The notes under the pieces are model-generated. The model saw only the letters and a list, made by a program, of their open reading frames with translations, had not been told where the DNA came from and ran no database searches. The translations under genes and the position numbers were made by a program. DNA of 64,000 bases from Desulfuromonas sp. SDB (GTDB lineage Bacteria > SDB-A): assembly GCA_001412365.1 (NCBI GenBank), contig LKUE01000319.1, positions 1-64,000 of the forward strand. Direction: 5' to 3'. Every line of letters begins with the position of its first letter. Position 1 is the first letter of the stretch. Shown here in pieces: positions 1 through 9,661 of this stretch.

Positions 1-2
1 CT

Positions 3-869
3 TTCTACAAAAAAGTAAAAATTCGAAGACCGGTGGAAATCAGCAGAATCTTTAATTTAGCATCCAGTATTGCAGCGAAGATGTTTAAAATCAAGATGGA
101 CATTTATTTTGAAAAACCACTACATGATCAACCGGTTTACTGTGAAATTTCCCCGGAAAATTTTATTTTGATTTTTATTCTTCTCTGTCAGGAGTTTGTT
201 TCAAGCAGTGAAAATAAGGTTGTCTCAATTCACATTGCCCCTCACGAATATCAGGGATGTCTGATTGTTCTGATAAAGCTGGATACTTTTAAAACTGATT
301 TGTTTAAGCAGTCCGGAGATGAATTTGAAAATTTCATCACTCATCCCGTGGAAAGCATTCTCCGGGAATCCTTAAATGAAATCGGGGGAACCCTGAATTT
401 TAAGTGGAAGGATGAAAATGTTTTAGAGGAAGCCATGATTAAAATCCCCTTAATCCAGGAAAAGAAGGAAAATCTTTTAGACACTATTGCCAAAGGAAAG
501 GGTCAGACTATTTTACTGGTTGATGATGATGAAATTGTAAGACAGACTACTTCAAAAATGCTGGAAAACTTAGGATATAATGTATTTAGAGCGTCGGGGG
601 GAATTGAAGCTAAGAAAATTTTTCAGGAAAACATGGAAATTATCGAATTGGCTATTATAGATTTAATAATGCCGGAAATTGACGGACTGGGAGTAGCCGA
701 ACAAATCAAAGAAATAAATCCTGATATTAAAATCATTTTTTTAAGTGGCTACCACTATGACCGGAGAATTAACGATTCTCCCTACATGGTTATAAGCAAG
801 CCCTTTAATCTCACCAGTTTAGCCAGGGCGGTCGAAAAGACCTTGGAAAGTAAACTGTCCTTTAGCTAA
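3..869 (+). CDS. Hybrid sensor histidine kinase, C-terminal part (5' truncated by window edge)
   Basis: The reading frame is open from the first codon of the window, so the gene begins upstream; the GTG at 33 is only the first internal start-like codon. The first ~140 visible residues look like a weak histidine-kinase ATPase (HATPase) remnant, ending in a GTLNFKW-type strand. The last ~120 residues are a clear receiver domain: DDDE acidic cluster, phosphoacceptor Asp in AIIDLIMPE, and Lys in ISKPFN. This is the arrangement of a hybrid kinase with a C-terminal receiver. The signal and partner are unknown. No terminator is visible after the stop. The receiver call is firm; the kinase call rests on architecture and a degenerate ATPase region. 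Confidence 0.75.
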   Translation, partial: FYKKVKIRRPVEISRIFNLASSIAAKMFKIKMDIYFEKPLHDQPVYCEISPENFILIFILLCQEFVSSSENKVVSIHIAPHEYQGCLIVLIKLDTFKTDLFKQSGDEFENFITHPVESILRESLNEIGGTLNFKWKDENVLEEAMIKIPLIQEKKENLLDTIAKGKGQTILLVDDDEIVRQTTSKMLENLGYNVFRASGGIEAKKIFQENMEIIELAIIDLIMPEIDGLGVAEQIKEINPDIKIIFLSGYHYDRRINDSPYMVISKPFNLTSLARAVEKTLESKLSFS

Positions 870-966
870 ATTTAGTCCAGTTTACCTTCAACCATTCTTG
901 ATTTTATGACTTTTTTAAATAATAATTTATAACAAAATAATTTTAGCCAGTTAAAAGGAGGATATA

Positions 967-1386
967 GTGATCCTTAATTTAATGTTGTTGTTGATTTCCC
1001 AATCTTCTTCCCGTTCATACAGCAGTACTGATGGAGAAGAAGTACTGGGTCCGTTAATGGCTTTTGGCTTAATCTGGACACTGGTGGTAGTTCTAGTAAT
1101 TCTGGCAGCAATAGTTCTTCAAATTATCATGATGTGGAAGATAATCGGGAAAGCCGGTTTTCCTGGTGCTCTGAGTTTGCTTATTCTTATTCCCGGATTG
1201 GGGGGTTTAGCCATATTTATAGTGTTTTTAGTAATGGCTTTTTCAAAATGGCCCATTGAAAAAGAGCTGGAAGATTATAAAATGAGATCTTATTCACAGG
1301 GAGGACAGACCTATGTTCATCTCCAGTCCCCTCCCCCTCCTCAGAATATCAGCAACAATCCTCCCCCCCCTCCGCCGGTGAAATAA
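967..1386 (+). CDS. Small membrane protein with proline-rich tail (DUF5684-like)
   Basis: This 139-residue protein starts at GTG 967 behind a strong AAGGAGG at about 956-962. It has two hydrophobic segments (roughly residues 30-55 and 65-90) with KIIGKAGFPGA between them. The KAG-PG signature followed by a hydrophobic stretch resembles DUF5684-type small membrane proteins. The tail (from about residue 118) is rich in proline, including two runs of four to six. The function is unknown. The proline tail probably lies in the cytoplasm or periplasm as a flexible or binding segment, which is inference. Confidence 0.6.
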   Translation: MILNLMLLLISQSSSRSYSSTDGEEVLGPLMAFGLIWTLVVVLVILAAIVLQIIMMWKIIGKAGFPGALSLLILIPGLGGLAIFIVFLVMAFSKWPIEKELEDYKMRSYSQGGQTYVHLQSPPPPQNISNNPPPPPPVK

Positions 1387-1452
1387 AAAGAGAAGAAATA
1401 AAAATTAGATTTGACCTGGGGATTTTTTGTAAACAGGTAAGTTAAGGAGTTT

Positions 1453-1992
1453 GTGGTGAAAAAATATAAATTTTATAATGCCATGTTAATAATTTTTATA
1501 CTGTTGATTATTCCTTCAGTGCTAGCCGCTCAACTTCAACCTAAATTCAAGTTAGGGGGAGGGGTGGCTTTATGGGATCCTCCTGGAGAATCAAATTTTG
1601 CTCCTATTTTTGAAGTGTGGGGAGAATATTATCTGTCCTATTTATTTTCAGCCCGGGGAACCGGTGCTTATTCATTCTGGGGTGAAGACAGTATTGACTA
1701 TACCCACCGCAGAGTTACCGTGGATGCACTGTTCCATCCCTATATCAGGGATGAAATAAATTTGGGATTGGGAGGAGGGTTGGGTTTCTACCAAACTCAA
1801 ACTTCTATTGAAAATGATCAGGATGATGGTACGTTAGGACTTCAGGGTTTAGGTACTTTCGCTTACCAGCCTGCTTCTGCAGTTTTATTGGAATTAAATG
1901 TCAGGGCGATCCTGCCTGATATTAATGAATCTTCGGAAATAACCTGGCAGGTAGGAGGAGGATTGGTGGGGGAAATTGAATTTGGCAATTAA
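1453..1992 (+). CDS. Secreted outer-membrane beta-barrel-like protein
   Basis: The 179-residue product begins with a charged KKYKFY segment, a hydrophobic core and a signal-peptidase I-like VLA-A site near residue 25. The mature part alternates aromatic and small residues (FEVWGEYYLSY, GLGGGLGFYQ) and is rich in Gly, as in small 8-strand outer-membrane barrels. It ends in a short beta strand. Two GTG codons lie in tandem; the second (1456) is better spaced (6 nt) from AAGGAG at 1444-1449. No specific family was recognised. Location in the outer membrane is inferred. Confidence 0.6.
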   Translation: MVKKYKFYNAMLIIFILLIIPSVLAAQLQPKFKLGGGVALWDPPGESNFAPIFEVWGEYYLSYLFSARGTGAYSFWGEDSIDYTHRRVTVDALFHPYIRDEINLGLGGGLGFYQTQTSIENDQDDGTLGLQGLGTFAYQPASAVLLELNVRAILPDINESSEITWQVGGGLVGEIEFGN

Positions 1993-2009
1993 ATAGGATT
2001 TCAAAAATA

Positions 2010-3296
2010 TTGTTAGATTTAAAACCAGTTAGAGGGATGAGAGATTTTTATCCTGCCCAAATGAGGTTTCGTCAGTGGCTTTTTGACCAGTGGAGGGAAG
2101 TATCGGAAAATTTCAATTTCCTCCCTTATGATGCCCCCCTGGTGGAGAATCTTGATCTTCTGAAAAGAAAAGCAGGAGAGGATATTGCCGAACAACTTTA
2201 CACTTTCCAAGATAAATCAGGAAGAGATTTAGCTCTCCGGGCAGAGATGACCCCTTCTTTAGCCAGAATGATTACCTCCCGGTTTGAATCCCTGTCCATG
2301 CCTGTAAAATGGTACACCATCGCTCAGTGTTTTAGATATGAAAGAACTACCAAAGGAAGAAAAAGAGAACATTACCAGTGGAATGTGGATATTTTAGGAG
2401 AAGACAGTGTCTCCGCGGAAGCTGAGATTATTTTGTTACTGGTGCAGTCTTTAAAAAAACTTGGGCTTAGCGCAGAGCAAGTTAAAGTAAAGATCAGCAG
2501 CCGGAATATTTTAGAAGCACTGATGAATAAGCTGGACATTCCTCCTGAGTTTCATCAGCCGGTTATGATGACCATTGATAAGAAGGACAAAATGTCCGAA
2601 TCTGAATTTGATCAGCTAATTTCAGATAAACTTCCCCGGAAAATTGATATTCAACCAATTTTTGATATGTTCAAGCTTGGTTCACCACAGGAAATCAGCA
2701 GGTTTATGTCCGGATTAAAATCCTCCTGCTGTAAACAGGATCAGCTAGATAAGTACATTGAAGATTTAGATCAATTAATCCAATACTTAAATCCAGTTGA
2801 TGATTTTATCCAGATAGATTTTTCCATAGTGAGAGGTTTAGCTTATTACACTGGAATTGTTTTTGAAGTTTATTATCAGCAAGGGAAAGCCAGAGCAATT
2901 GCGGGGGGAGGCAGATACAGCCAGCTGCTGGAAAAAATTGGAGGTAAACCTCTGTCCGGGGTAGGATTTGGATTTGGGGATGTAGTGATTTTAGATATAT
3001 TAAAGGAAACCTCCAACCTTCCCCAGGTCCATCCCCAGATTGACTACTACATAATTCCCTTTGAGCAGAAAAATTTAAAATTAGCATTTTCTCTACTGGA
3101 TAAACTTACCCAGCAGGGAAAGAGAACTGAAATTGATTTAAAATTCCGTTCACTCCGCAATTCTTTAAAAGATGCCAGCAGGGATAGATGTAATTTTGTC
3201 ATCATCTTATTTCCAAATGAAGTTGCCCAGAATCAGGTAGTGGTAAAAGATTTAATTAAAGGGGATGAGCGGAAAGTAAATATAAGGGATTTGTAA
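2010..3296 (+). CDS. hisS: Histidyl-tRNA synthetase
   Basis: A class II aminoacyl-tRNA synthetase that charges tRNA-His. The N-terminal RGMRDFYP matches the family start (motif 1 region). Motif 2 contains FRYERTTKGRKREHYQ near residue 108, and the HisA signature is visible as RGLAYYTGIVFE, followed by the GGGRY motif. A C-terminal anticodon-binding domain follows. Length (428 aa) is normal. The start is a TTG; the first in-frame ATG would fall inside the conserved RGMRD motif, so TTG 2010 is preferred although its Shine-Dalgarno (AGGA) is weak. mnmG follows 21 nt downstream. Confidence 0.95.
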   Translation: MLDLKPVRGMRDFYPAQMRFRQWLFDQWREVSENFNFLPYDAPLVENLDLLKRKAGEDIAEQLYTFQDKSGRDLALRAEMTPSLARMITSRFESLSMPVKWYTIAQCFRYERTTKGRKREHYQWNVDILGEDSVSAEAEIILLLVQSLKKLGLSAEQVKVKISSRNILEALMNKLDIPPEFHQPVMMTIDKKDKMSESEFDQLISDKLPRKIDIQPIFDMFKLGSPQEISRFMSGLKSSCCKQDQLDKYIEDLDQLIQYLNPVDDFIQIDFSIVRGLAYYTGIVFEVYYQQGKARAIAGGGRYSQLLEKIGGKPLSGVGFGFGDVVILDILKETSNLPQVHPQIDYYIIPFEQKNLKLAFSLLDKLTQQGKRTEIDLKFRSLRNSLKDASRDRCNFVIILFPNEVAQNQVVVKDLIKGDERKVNIRDL

Positions 3297-3317
3297 ATTG
3301 CCCTTCGGCAGGAACCA

Positions 3318-5138
3318 GTGAAATACTATGCAGTTGCAGTGGTGGGGGGAGGTCATGCGGGTTGTGAAGCAGCAATTGCCGCCAGCCGGCTTAACTGTTC
3401 AGTTGTTCTAATCACTCCGGAATTGACTAAAATTGGTTATCTTTCCTGCAATCCAGCGGTGGGAGGACAAGCTAAAAGTCATTTGGTTCAGGAAATTGAT
3501 GCTTTGGGCGGGGCAATCGGTTATGTTGCCGATTTATCCGGCATTCAGTTCAGAACCCTTCGGGCAGGAAGAGGACCTGCGTTAAGAGCATTAAGAGTCC
3601 AGGTAGATAGACCCAGCTATATTCATCAGATGATTAAGTTTCTGTCATCTTTTTCTAATTTGCACTTGCTGGAAGCGGAAGTGATGCAGGTAAAGGTTAA
3701 TTCCAAAAATCAAGCTGAGGGTCTGATTACCAGCTGCGGGGAAATAAAAACTCAGGCAGTAATTATAACTCCGGGAACTTTTCTCAATGGTTTAATGTAC
3801 ACCGGATTTGATATTACGGTGGGAGGAAGAAAGGATGATCATACCGCCAAGCTGCTCAGTGATAATTTAAAAAAAATTGGATTTCCCCTGTACCGATTGA
3901 AGACAGGCACTTGTCCAAGAATTGACGGCAATACCGTTGATTATGATAAAATTCAAATTCAAAGGGGAGATACAGGCCCTTATCCTTTTTCATGGAGATC
4001 AGGTGAATTAAACAATGTGCCTGATATTCCCTGTTATATAACTAAGACCAGTTTAAAAACACATGAGATTATTAGAAATAATTTAAATCGAAGCCCTCTG
4101 TTTACCGGAATGATAACCGGTAAAGGTCCACCATTCTGTCCATCCATAGAAGATAAAGTGATGAGATTTGGTGACCGGGAGGGGCATCCGGTTTATATAG
4201 AACCGGAAGGTAAAGAAGATTTTAGAAAATATCTTGCCGGTCTGGCTACCAGTTTACCCTTTGACGTACAGGAAGCTATGCTAAAATCAATCCCCGGATT
4301 AGAACAGGTGGAAATAATCAGTCCTGGCTATGCGGTGGAGTACGATTACCTCCAGCCAACCGAACTGAAACCAACCCTCGAAACCAAGAGAGTTGAAAAC
4401 TTATATTTTGCAGGTCAAGTTAATGGAACATCCGGATATGAGGAGGCAGCAGCCCAGGGATTGGTAGCGGGAATAAATGCAGGGTTGAAAGTACACAAAC
4501 TCCCTCCCTTAATTATTCCCCGAAATCAAGCTTATATCGGAGTGTTAATTGACGACCTGGTCAGCCGTGGGGTTAATGAACCCTACCGTTTATTTACCTC
4601 CCGTTCAGAATTCCGCTTATTATTGAGAAAGGATAATGCAATTTTTCGAATGCTTCCCCTTGCTGAAAAATATAATTTAATTCCGGAAAGTTTTGTGCAA
4701 AAAATTAAAAAATACGAAACTGAAATTGATGATATCCTGAAAGAAATTGAAAACACTAAGGTTAAGCTAAATGAGAAAATTTATAAATCTCCCTTAAAAT
4801 TAATTAAATCAGGACAGCTGACTGTAGATGAATATTTAACATCCCATCACCCCCATGCTAATTCCAGATATATCCATGAACGACTGGAAGCGGAGATTAT
4901 TTATCATGGTTATATAGAAAGACAGATAAATGAAGCTAATCAAATAAAAGCAATGGACAACATAAAAATCCCTTTAACTTTAGATTATTCAGGAATTGAG
5001 ACTATTTCCAAGTCTGGCCGCTCAATGTTAGACCAGGTAAAACCTCGCACTATTGCTCAAGCTTCCCGGTTGCCGGATGTTTCTCCTTCTGATATTAATT
5101 ATTTATTGATATATCTAAAAAAGAACTATAATGTTTAA
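3318..5138 (+). CDS. mnmG: tRNA uridine-5-carboxymethylaminomethyl modification enzyme MnmG (GidA)
   Basis: An FAD-dependent partner of MnmE that installs the (carboxymethyl)aminomethyl group on U34 of tRNAs. The N-terminal dinucleotide motif [12 protein letters not shown] and the [18 protein letters not shown] block are diagnostic. A second FAD-region signature is seen at [21 protein letters not shown]. The C-terminal helical domain is present (ending in a [13 protein letters not shown] motif). Length 606 aa is slightly short of the typical ~620. The start is GTG 3318 with AGGA just upstream. It is co-directional with hisS. A new promoter appears after it, before rplM. Confidence 0.95.
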   Translation: MKYYAVAVVGGGHAGCEAAIAASRLNCSVVLITPELTKIGYLSCNPAVGGQAKSHLVQEIDALGGAIGYVADLSGIQFRTLRAGRGPALRALRVQVDRPSYIHQMIKFLSSFSNLHLLEAEVMQVKVNSKNQAEGLITSCGEIKTQAVIITPGTFLNGLMYTGFDITVGGRKDDHTAKLLSDNLKKIGFPLYRLKTGTCPRIDGNTVDYDKIQIQRGDTGPYPFSWRSGELNNVPDIPCYITKTSLKTHEIIRNNLNRSPLFTGMITGKGPPFCPSIEDKVMRFGDREGHPVYIEPEGKEDFRKYLAGLATSLPFDVQEAMLKSIPGLEQVEIISPGYAVEYDYLQPTELKPTLETKRVENLYFAGQVNGTSGYEEAAAQGLVAGINAGLKVHKLPPLIIPRNQAYIGVLIDDLVSRGVNEPYRLFTSRSEFRLLLRKDNAIFRMLPLAEKYNLIPESFVQKIKKYETEIDDILKEIENTKVKLNEKIYKSPLKLIKSGQLTVDEYLTSHHPHANSRYIHERLEAEIIYHGYIERQINEANQIKAMDNIKIPLTLDYSGIETISKSGRSMLDQVKPRTIAQASRLPDVSPSDINYLLIYLKKNYNV

Positions 5139-5187
5139 TTTAAAGAAAAATTTACTTGGAAACGGGCAGAAGGGATGTGAAATCCGG

Positions 5188-5216
5188 TTGACAAAATAGT
5201 TTAGAATTTGTAGAAT
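5188..5216 (+). promoter_or_regulatory. Sigma70-type promoter for the rplM ribosomal-protein operon
   Basis: A perfect TTGACA (-35, 5188-5193) and TAGAAT (-10, 5211-5216) are separated by exactly 17 nt. The predicted transcription start is near 5223, about 40 nt before the rplM ATG. This is the best promoter in the left half of the window. It sits in the only sizeable gap (126 nt) between mnmG and cinA. Confidence 0.75.
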
Positions 5217-5264
5217 TGCCAGTTCCAATTGATTTCAATTTAAATATGAAATTAGGAGATAATT

Positions 5265-5693
5265 ATGAAAACATACGTGCCTAAGAAAGATGAGATAGAA
5301 CAGAAGTGGTATCTTGTAGATGCTGAAGGACTTCCTTTAGGAAGACTGTCATCCAAGATTGCTACTTTGTTAAGAGGGAAACATAAACCATATTACACCC
5401 CCTTTATGGATACTGGTGATTATGTAATATGTATCAATGCTGAAAAAGTTAAACTGACTGGAGTTAAGTGGGATACCAAGATCTATTGGAGACACTCAGG
5501 ATATATGGGCGGGATTAAAACTAGAACTGCCCGGGAGATAAAAGAAAAGTATCCCCAGAGAATTGTCGAACATGCAGTCAAAGGAATGTTGCCTAAGGGA
5601 CCGTTAGGCAGAAAGATGTTTAAAAAGCTAAAAGTTTATGCCGGTCCCCATCATAATCATAAGTCACAAAAACCTGAAGTGATTAAAATTTAG
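5265..5693 (+). CDS. rplM: 50S ribosomal protein L13
   Basis: A large-subunit ribosomal protein, 142 aa (typical). It shows the family features: [19 protein letters not shown] at the N-terminus, [21 protein letters not shown], and the C-terminal [21 protein letters not shown] signature. ATG 5265 has AGGAG upstream. It is first in the rplM-rpsI pair, which is the usual order. It is probably transcribed from the promoter at 5188-5216. Confidence 0.98.
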   Translation: MKTYVPKKDEIEQKWYLVDAEGLPLGRLSSKIATLLRGKHKPYYTPFMDTGDYVICINAEKVKLTGVKWDTKIYWRHSGYMGGIKTRTAREIKEKYPQRIVEHAVKGMLPKGPLGRKMFKKLKVYAGPHHNHKSQKPEVIKI

Positions 5694-5704
5694 GGAGGAT
5701 TTAA

Positions 5705-6112
5705 TTGGAGAAAAAAGAGTCTGTAAATACAATTTTCATGGGAACTGGCCGTAGAAAAGAATCAGTAGCCAGGGTGAGATTAGTTCCAGGAGATGGTCAT
5801 CGAATGATCAATGGAAAAAAATTCTCAGACTATTTCAACCGAAAAAGTTTTTTGATATTAATGGAATCTCCACTTAACGTAATGGGCTTATCCGGGAAAT
5901 TTAATGTGCTGGTAAATGCTAATGGAGGAGGTAAATCCGGACAGGCAGGAGCAGTTAAGCTGGGAATTGCCAGGGCATTGATCAAAGCATTCCCCGACCG
6001 TAAAGGTGAATTGAAAAAGCTGGGATTCCTGACCAGGGATGCAAGGGTGGTTGAACGTAAAAAATACGGAAGACCCAAAGCCCGTAAGAGATTCCAGTTT
6101 TCAAAACGTTAA
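5705..6112 (+). CDS. rpsI: 30S ribosomal protein S9
   Basis: A small-subunit protein, 135 aa. It has the [12 protein letters not shown] block, the [19 protein letters not shown] segment and the Arg/Lys-rich C-terminus ending in FSKR that reaches the P site. The start is TTG 5705, with GGGAGG immediately upstream at 5694-5699. It follows rplM by 11 nt, the conserved gene order. Confidence 0.97.
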   Translation: MEKKESVNTIFMGTGRRKESVARVRLVPGDGHRMINGKKFSDYFNRKSFLILMESPLNVMGLSGKFNVLVNANGGGKSGQAGAVKLGIARALIKAFPDRKGELKKLGFLTRDARVVERKKYGRPKARKRFQFSKR

Positions 6113-6153
6113 TAATTTTCAATTTATAAAATCATCACATAACTGGAGCTGGA

Positions 6154-6214
6154 TTGGGTCCCTTCGGGGTTGTCCGGTGCGGAAGGTTATGGTTGACTAA
6201 CCCAAGGAGGACAA
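6154..6214 (+). promoter_or_regulatory. Candidate structured mRNA leader of rpsB
   Basis: The 102-nt gap before rpsB can fold into a three-way junction. A 6-bp closing stem pairs TTGGGT (6154-6159) with ACCCAA (6200-6205). Inside it are a CCC-UUCG-GGG tetraloop hairpin (6160-6169) and a UCCG/CGGA hairpin (6173-6183). The closing stem overlaps the first bases of the Shine-Dalgarno AAGGAGG (6204-6210). This is what a ribosomal-protein autoregulatory leader would look like. Many bacteria regulate rpsB-tsf by S2 binding to its leader, but I cannot say this matches a known class. Confidence 0.4.
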
Positions 6215-6985
6215 ATGTTGAACATTGAAGTAACCGAATTGCTAAAGGCGGGTACTCATTTCGGTCATAAAACTGACCGGTGGAATCCAAAGATGAAGCC
6301 CTACATTTTTGGTTCCCGTCAAGGGACTCATATCATCAATATCCGTAAAACCATTTCTCAGCTGGAGGATGCCTGCAATGTAATGTCTAAAATTTCCGCC
6401 CAGGGTAACTATATTTTATATGTGGGCACCAAAAGACAAGCTCGTCCTATTGTCACTGCTGAAGCGGAAAGAGCAGGAGTATTTTTTGTAACCGAGAGAT
6501 GGTTGGGAGGCACCTTAACTAATTTCAGAACCATTCGCAATAGCGTTAACAAACTTAAAGAACTGGAAAAATTGCTGCACGAGAGAGACTCGGAAAATTT
6601 GACCAAAAAAGAAATTCTGCGCATGGAAAAAAGAAGAGATAAATTGGAAAGATATTTGGGAGGAATAAAGGAAATGGATCAATTACCTTCCGTTATCTTT
6701 GTGGTAGATGCTAAACATGAACAAATTGCGGTTCACGAAGCAAACATTTTGAAAATTCCAGTGGTGGCAATGGTGGATACCAATACCGATCCTGATCCAG
6801 TGGATTATGTGATCCCATCCAATGATGATGCGATGAGATCAATATCCTTGATTATTTCATACTTAACTGATGCCATTATATTGGGACAGTCTAAGAAAAA
6901 AGAAGAGCAGCTACCTCCTGAAGAAATAACACCGGGAATAGATGAAAAGGTAGCTGAAGAAATGGAATTAGAACAGCCTAAGTGA
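6215..6985 (+). CDS. rpsB: 30S ribosomal protein S2
   Basis: A small-subunit protein, 256 aa. Key blocks are LLKAGTHFGHKTDRWNPKMKPYIFG at the start, YVGTKRQA, ERWLGGTLTNFRTI, and VVDTNTDPDPVDYVIPSNDDA. The last ~35 residues are an acidic Glu/Pro-rich tail. ATG 6215 sits behind a strong AAGGAGG. tsf follows after 51 nt, the universal rpsB-tsf pairing. Translation may be controlled by the structured leader just upstream. Confidence 0.98.
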   Translation: MLNIEVTELLKAGTHFGHKTDRWNPKMKPYIFGSRQGTHIINIRKTISQLEDACNVMSKISAQGNYILYVGTKRQARPIVTAEAERAGVFFVTERWLGGTLTNFRTIRNSVNKLKELEKLLHERDSENLTKKEILRMEKRRDKLERYLGGIKEMDQLPSVIFVVDAKHEQIAVHEANILKIPVVAMVDTNTDPDPVDYVIPSNDDAMRSISLIISYLTDAIILGQSKKKEEQLPPEEITPGIDEKVAEEMELEQPK

Positions 6986-7036
6986 TTTTCAAATAAAATG
7001 AAAATCTGTTCCCTTTTTGTCAAATAAGGAGGATTA

Positions 7037-7642
7037 ATGTCTATATCTAAACAGGATATGCTTAAATTAGTTAAGGAGTTGAGAGCAAGAACTGATGCAG
7101 GGGTAAAGGAATGCAAAGCCGTACTTACTGAAACCGGCGGAGATATTGAAAAAGCGGTAACCATATTAAGGGAGAAAGGCATTGCCAAAGCAGATAGCCG
7201 ATCGGGTAGATCTACCAAGGAAGGTGTAATCGGCTGTTACCTGCACCGTGAAAAAATTGCCGGATTAGTTGAATTAACTTGTGAAACTGATTTTGTCGCC
7301 CGTACTGATTTGTTTAAAAATTTAGCTAAAGAATTAGCAATTCAAGTGGTAACTTCATCCCCCCAGACAATCAGCAGGGAGGAATTATCTCCTGAATACA
7401 TTGAACAGGAAAGAGCTATTTTTAAAAAATTAGAAAAAGAATCGGGAAAACCTGATAAAATTATTGATAAAATTGTTGAGGGGAAATTGGAAAAATTATA
7501 TCGTGAAGTTTGCTTACTGGAACAGGATTATTACAAAGATGACTCCAAAACAGTTGACCAGATGGTTAAAGAGGCAATTGCTAAATTAGGAGAAAATATC
7601 GAAGTTAAAAGAATCTTCAGAATGCAAGTCGGAGAAAGCTAA
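7037..7642 (+). CDS. tsf: Elongation factor Ts
   Basis: The nucleotide-exchange factor for EF-Tu. At 201 aa it is the short form (about 200 aa, as in Thermus) rather than the ~290-aa proteobacterial type. The N-terminal UBA-like module has LRARTDAGVKECKAVL and ILREKGIAKA. The core has LVELTCETDFVART and, at the end, FRMQVGE. ATG 7037 follows AAGGAGG. It lies between rpsB and pyrH in the expected order. Confidence 0.97.
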   Translation: MSISKQDMLKLVKELRARTDAGVKECKAVLTETGGDIEKAVTILREKGIAKADSRSGRSTKEGVIGCYLHREKIAGLVELTCETDFVARTDLFKNLAKELAIQVVTSSPQTISREELSPEYIEQERAIFKKLEKESGKPDKIIDKIVEGKLEKLYREVCLLEQDYYKDDSKTVDQMVKEAIAKLGENIEVKRIFRMQVGES

Positions 7643-7656
7643 GCTGGAGATGTCCG

Positions 7657-8364
7657 GTGATTAAGTATCGGAGAATTTTACTAAAATTAAGCGGGGAAGC
7701 AATTGGAGAAAGGGGCAAAGGAGTATCCACCGAGCGGATTGCCTATATTTCTGATGAGATTGCTCAAGTTGCCAGACAGGGAGTTTCCATCGGATTGGTA
7801 ATTGGTGCTGGAAATATATTCCGGGGACAGAAAATAATTGAGGAACTGAAAATTGAGAGAGTGGTGGCAGATCAGGTAGGAATGCTTTCTACCATGATAA
7901 ATGCCCTGGTGTTTCAGGAAGTGTTGAATTCCAAGAAAATTCCCACCAAAATTTTGTCTGCTCTTGATGTTCCCCAGTTGGCGGAAGTATATACTCCTCA
8001 AAAAGCCTGGCACTACATGGACCGGGGGAGATGTGTGATTTTTGCAGGAGGCACGGGGAATCCCTTTTTTACCACGGATACCGCTGCCGCGCTTAGGGCT
8101 GCAGAAATCAAAGCGGAAGTATTGATCAAATCAACTAAAGTGGACGGAGTATACGACAAAGATCCGGAAAAGTATCCGGAGGCTAAAATATTTAATGAGC
8201 TTTCCTACCTTCAGGTTCTAAATTTGAGGTTACAGGTAATGGATGCTACTGCAATATCATTATGTCAGGAAAATAACATTCCAATTTTAGTGCATAATAT
8301 TTTTAAGCCAGGTAATTTAATGGATGTAATAACAGAAGATAATATTGGTACTATCATTAAATAG
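7657..8364 (+). CDS. pyrH: UMP kinase
   Basis: Phosphorylates UMP to UDP in pyrimidine nucleotide synthesis. It is a 235-aa amino-acid-kinase-fold protein. Motifs are ILLKLSGEAI (phosphate loop), VIGAGNIFRG, RAAEIKAEVLIKSTKVDGVYDKDP and the C-terminal GTIIK. The start is GTG 7657: an ATG a few bases upstream runs into a stop, while GTG is 7 nt from GGAG. It is 14 nt from tsf and nearly abuts frr. Confidence 0.97.
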   Translation: MIKYRRILLKLSGEAIGERGKGVSTERIAYISDEIAQVARQGVSIGLVIGAGNIFRGQKIIEELKIERVVADQVGMLSTMINALVFQEVLNSKKIPTKILSALDVPQLAEVYTPQKAWHYMDRGRCVIFAGGTGNPFFTTDTAAALRAAEIKAEVLIKSTKVDGVYDKDPEKYPEAKIFNELSYLQVLNLRLQVMDATAISLCQENNIPILVHNIFKPGNLMDVITEDNIGTIIK

Positions 8365-8374
8365 GAGGTTGGAA

Positions 8375-8938
8375 ATGATTGACCTTCAAAAAATTTATCA
8401 GGAAGAAAAACTGAAAATGAGTAAAACCCTTGAACATCTGAAAATGCAGATGTCCAAAGTTCATACGGGAAGAGCAGTTCCATCGCTTTTGGATGGAGTC
8501 GTAGTGAACTATTATGGGACCAATACTGCTTTAAAGCAGCTGTGCAATATTGCCATCCCTGATCCCAGAACCATGGTTCTTCATCCGTATGATAAAAATT
8601 CTCTTACCGAGATTGAAAAAGCTATTGCTGCATCAAATTTAGGGGTTAATCCTCAAAATGACGGAAAAGTAATAAGGCTGAATTTTCCCATGCTGTCAGA
8701 AGAAAGAAGAGAGGAATCGGTAAAACTGGTGAAAAAACTGGGAGAAGATGCAAAGACGTCAATCCGCAATGTACGTCATCTATTTATAAATGACATTAAA
8801 AAAAGAGAAAAAGATGGAGATATCTCTGAAGATGAGATGTACAGGGCACAAGATCAAATTCAAGAAGTTACCGATAAATTTGTAGAAGAAATTGATGAGA
8901 TTGTAAAAAACAAGGAAGAAGAAGTAAGAACAGTTTAA
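8375..8938 (+). CDS. frr: Ribosome recycling factor
   Basis: Splits post-termination ribosomes together with EF-G. It is 187 aa from ATG 8375, which lies 5 nt after AGGAGG; longer in-frame versions beginning inside pyrH are not needed. Signatures are KVHTGRAVPSLLDGV, IPDPRTMVLHPYDKN, VIRLNFPMLSEERREE and the C-terminal coiled helix (DKFVEEIDEIVKNKEEE). The stop codon TAA directly abuts the uppS ATG, suggesting translational coupling. Confidence 0.97.
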   Translation: MIDLQKIYQEEKLKMSKTLEHLKMQMSKVHTGRAVPSLLDGVVVNYYGTNTALKQLCNIAIPDPRTMVLHPYDKNSLTEIEKAIAASNLGVNPQNDGKVIRLNFPMLSEERREESVKLVKKLGEDAKTSIRNVRHLFINDIKKREKDGDISEDEMYRAQDQIQEVTDKFVEEIDEIVKNKEEEVRTV

Positions 8939-9661
8939 ATGGCTGAACAGCAATCATATAAGTTGCCTGATAAATTACCCGGACATGTGGGGATAATTAT
9001 GGATGGAAACGGGCGATGGGCTAAAAATAAAGGGTTGCCCAGAACTGCAGGCCATAAAGCGGGAGTTGATGCCGCCAGAGAAATTGTTAGGTTTTCCGGT
9101 GATATTGGGCTGGAACACCTTACTCTCTACGCTTTTTCCACAGAGAATTGGAGAAGACCCCCTAAAGAAATTAATTTTTTAATGAGGTTAATGAAAAGAT
9201 TGTTGAGGGATGAAGTTGAGGATTTAATTAAAAACAATGTCAAATTAAGAGTGATCGGTAATTTTAAAAATATGGGCAAAGATATGGTTGATGAAATAAA
9301 TCGGGCTATTGATTTAACCAAAAACGTCACCGGACTTAATTTGAATCTGGCTCTTTCCTACGGGGGAAGAGATGAAATAATCATGGCGGTTAATAAAATA
9401 ATTGAACAAGTTAAAAAAGGTGAACACCCTGAAATTAATGAGGAAAGTTTTAAACATTATCTTTTCACGGAAGGTTTACCTGATCCTGATTTGATTATCA
9501 GAACCAGCGGAGAAATGAGGGTATCAAATTTTCTGATATACCAAGGGGCTTATGCTGAATACTACGTCACTGATATATTTTGGCCAAATTTTTCACCAGA
9601 GGAATTTGTTAAAGCTCTAAATGAATATGCTCACAGAACCAGAAGATTTGGAAAGGTATGA
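8939..9661 (+). CDS. uppS: Undecaprenyl diphosphate synthase (cis-prenyltransferase)
   Basis: Makes the C55 lipid carrier used for peptidoglycan and LPS O-antigen by adding isopentenyl units to farnesyl diphosphate. It is 240 aa. Motifs are the substrate loop IIMDGNGRWAKNKGLPR with its catalytic Asp, LTLYAFSTENWRRP, and the C-terminal DLIIRTSGEMRVSNFL. The start abuts frr; the end overlaps the cdsA ATG by 4 nt (ATGA). Confidence 0.97.
   Translation: MAEQQSYKLPDKLPGHVGIIMDGNGRWAKNKGLPRTAGHKAGVDAAREIVRFSGDIGLEHLTLYAFSTENWRRPPKEINFLMRLMKRLLRDEVEDLIKNNVKLRVIGNFKNMGKDMVDEINRAIDLTKNVTGLNLNLALSYGGRDEIIMAVNKIIEQVKKGEHPEINEESFKHYLFTEGLPDPDLIIRTSGEMRVSNFLIYQGAYAEYYVTDIFWPNFSPEEFVKALNEYAHRTRRFGKV

Noticed and set aside
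898-926. TTGATT with a 17-nt spacer before an AATAAT as promoter of the small membrane protein gene
   Set aside because: Both hexamers are poor and the region is AT-rich, so a chance match is likely.
6805-7218. 137-codon minus-strand ORF across rpsB/tsf
   Set aside because: It lies opposite two certain ribosomal/translation genes and shows no family features.
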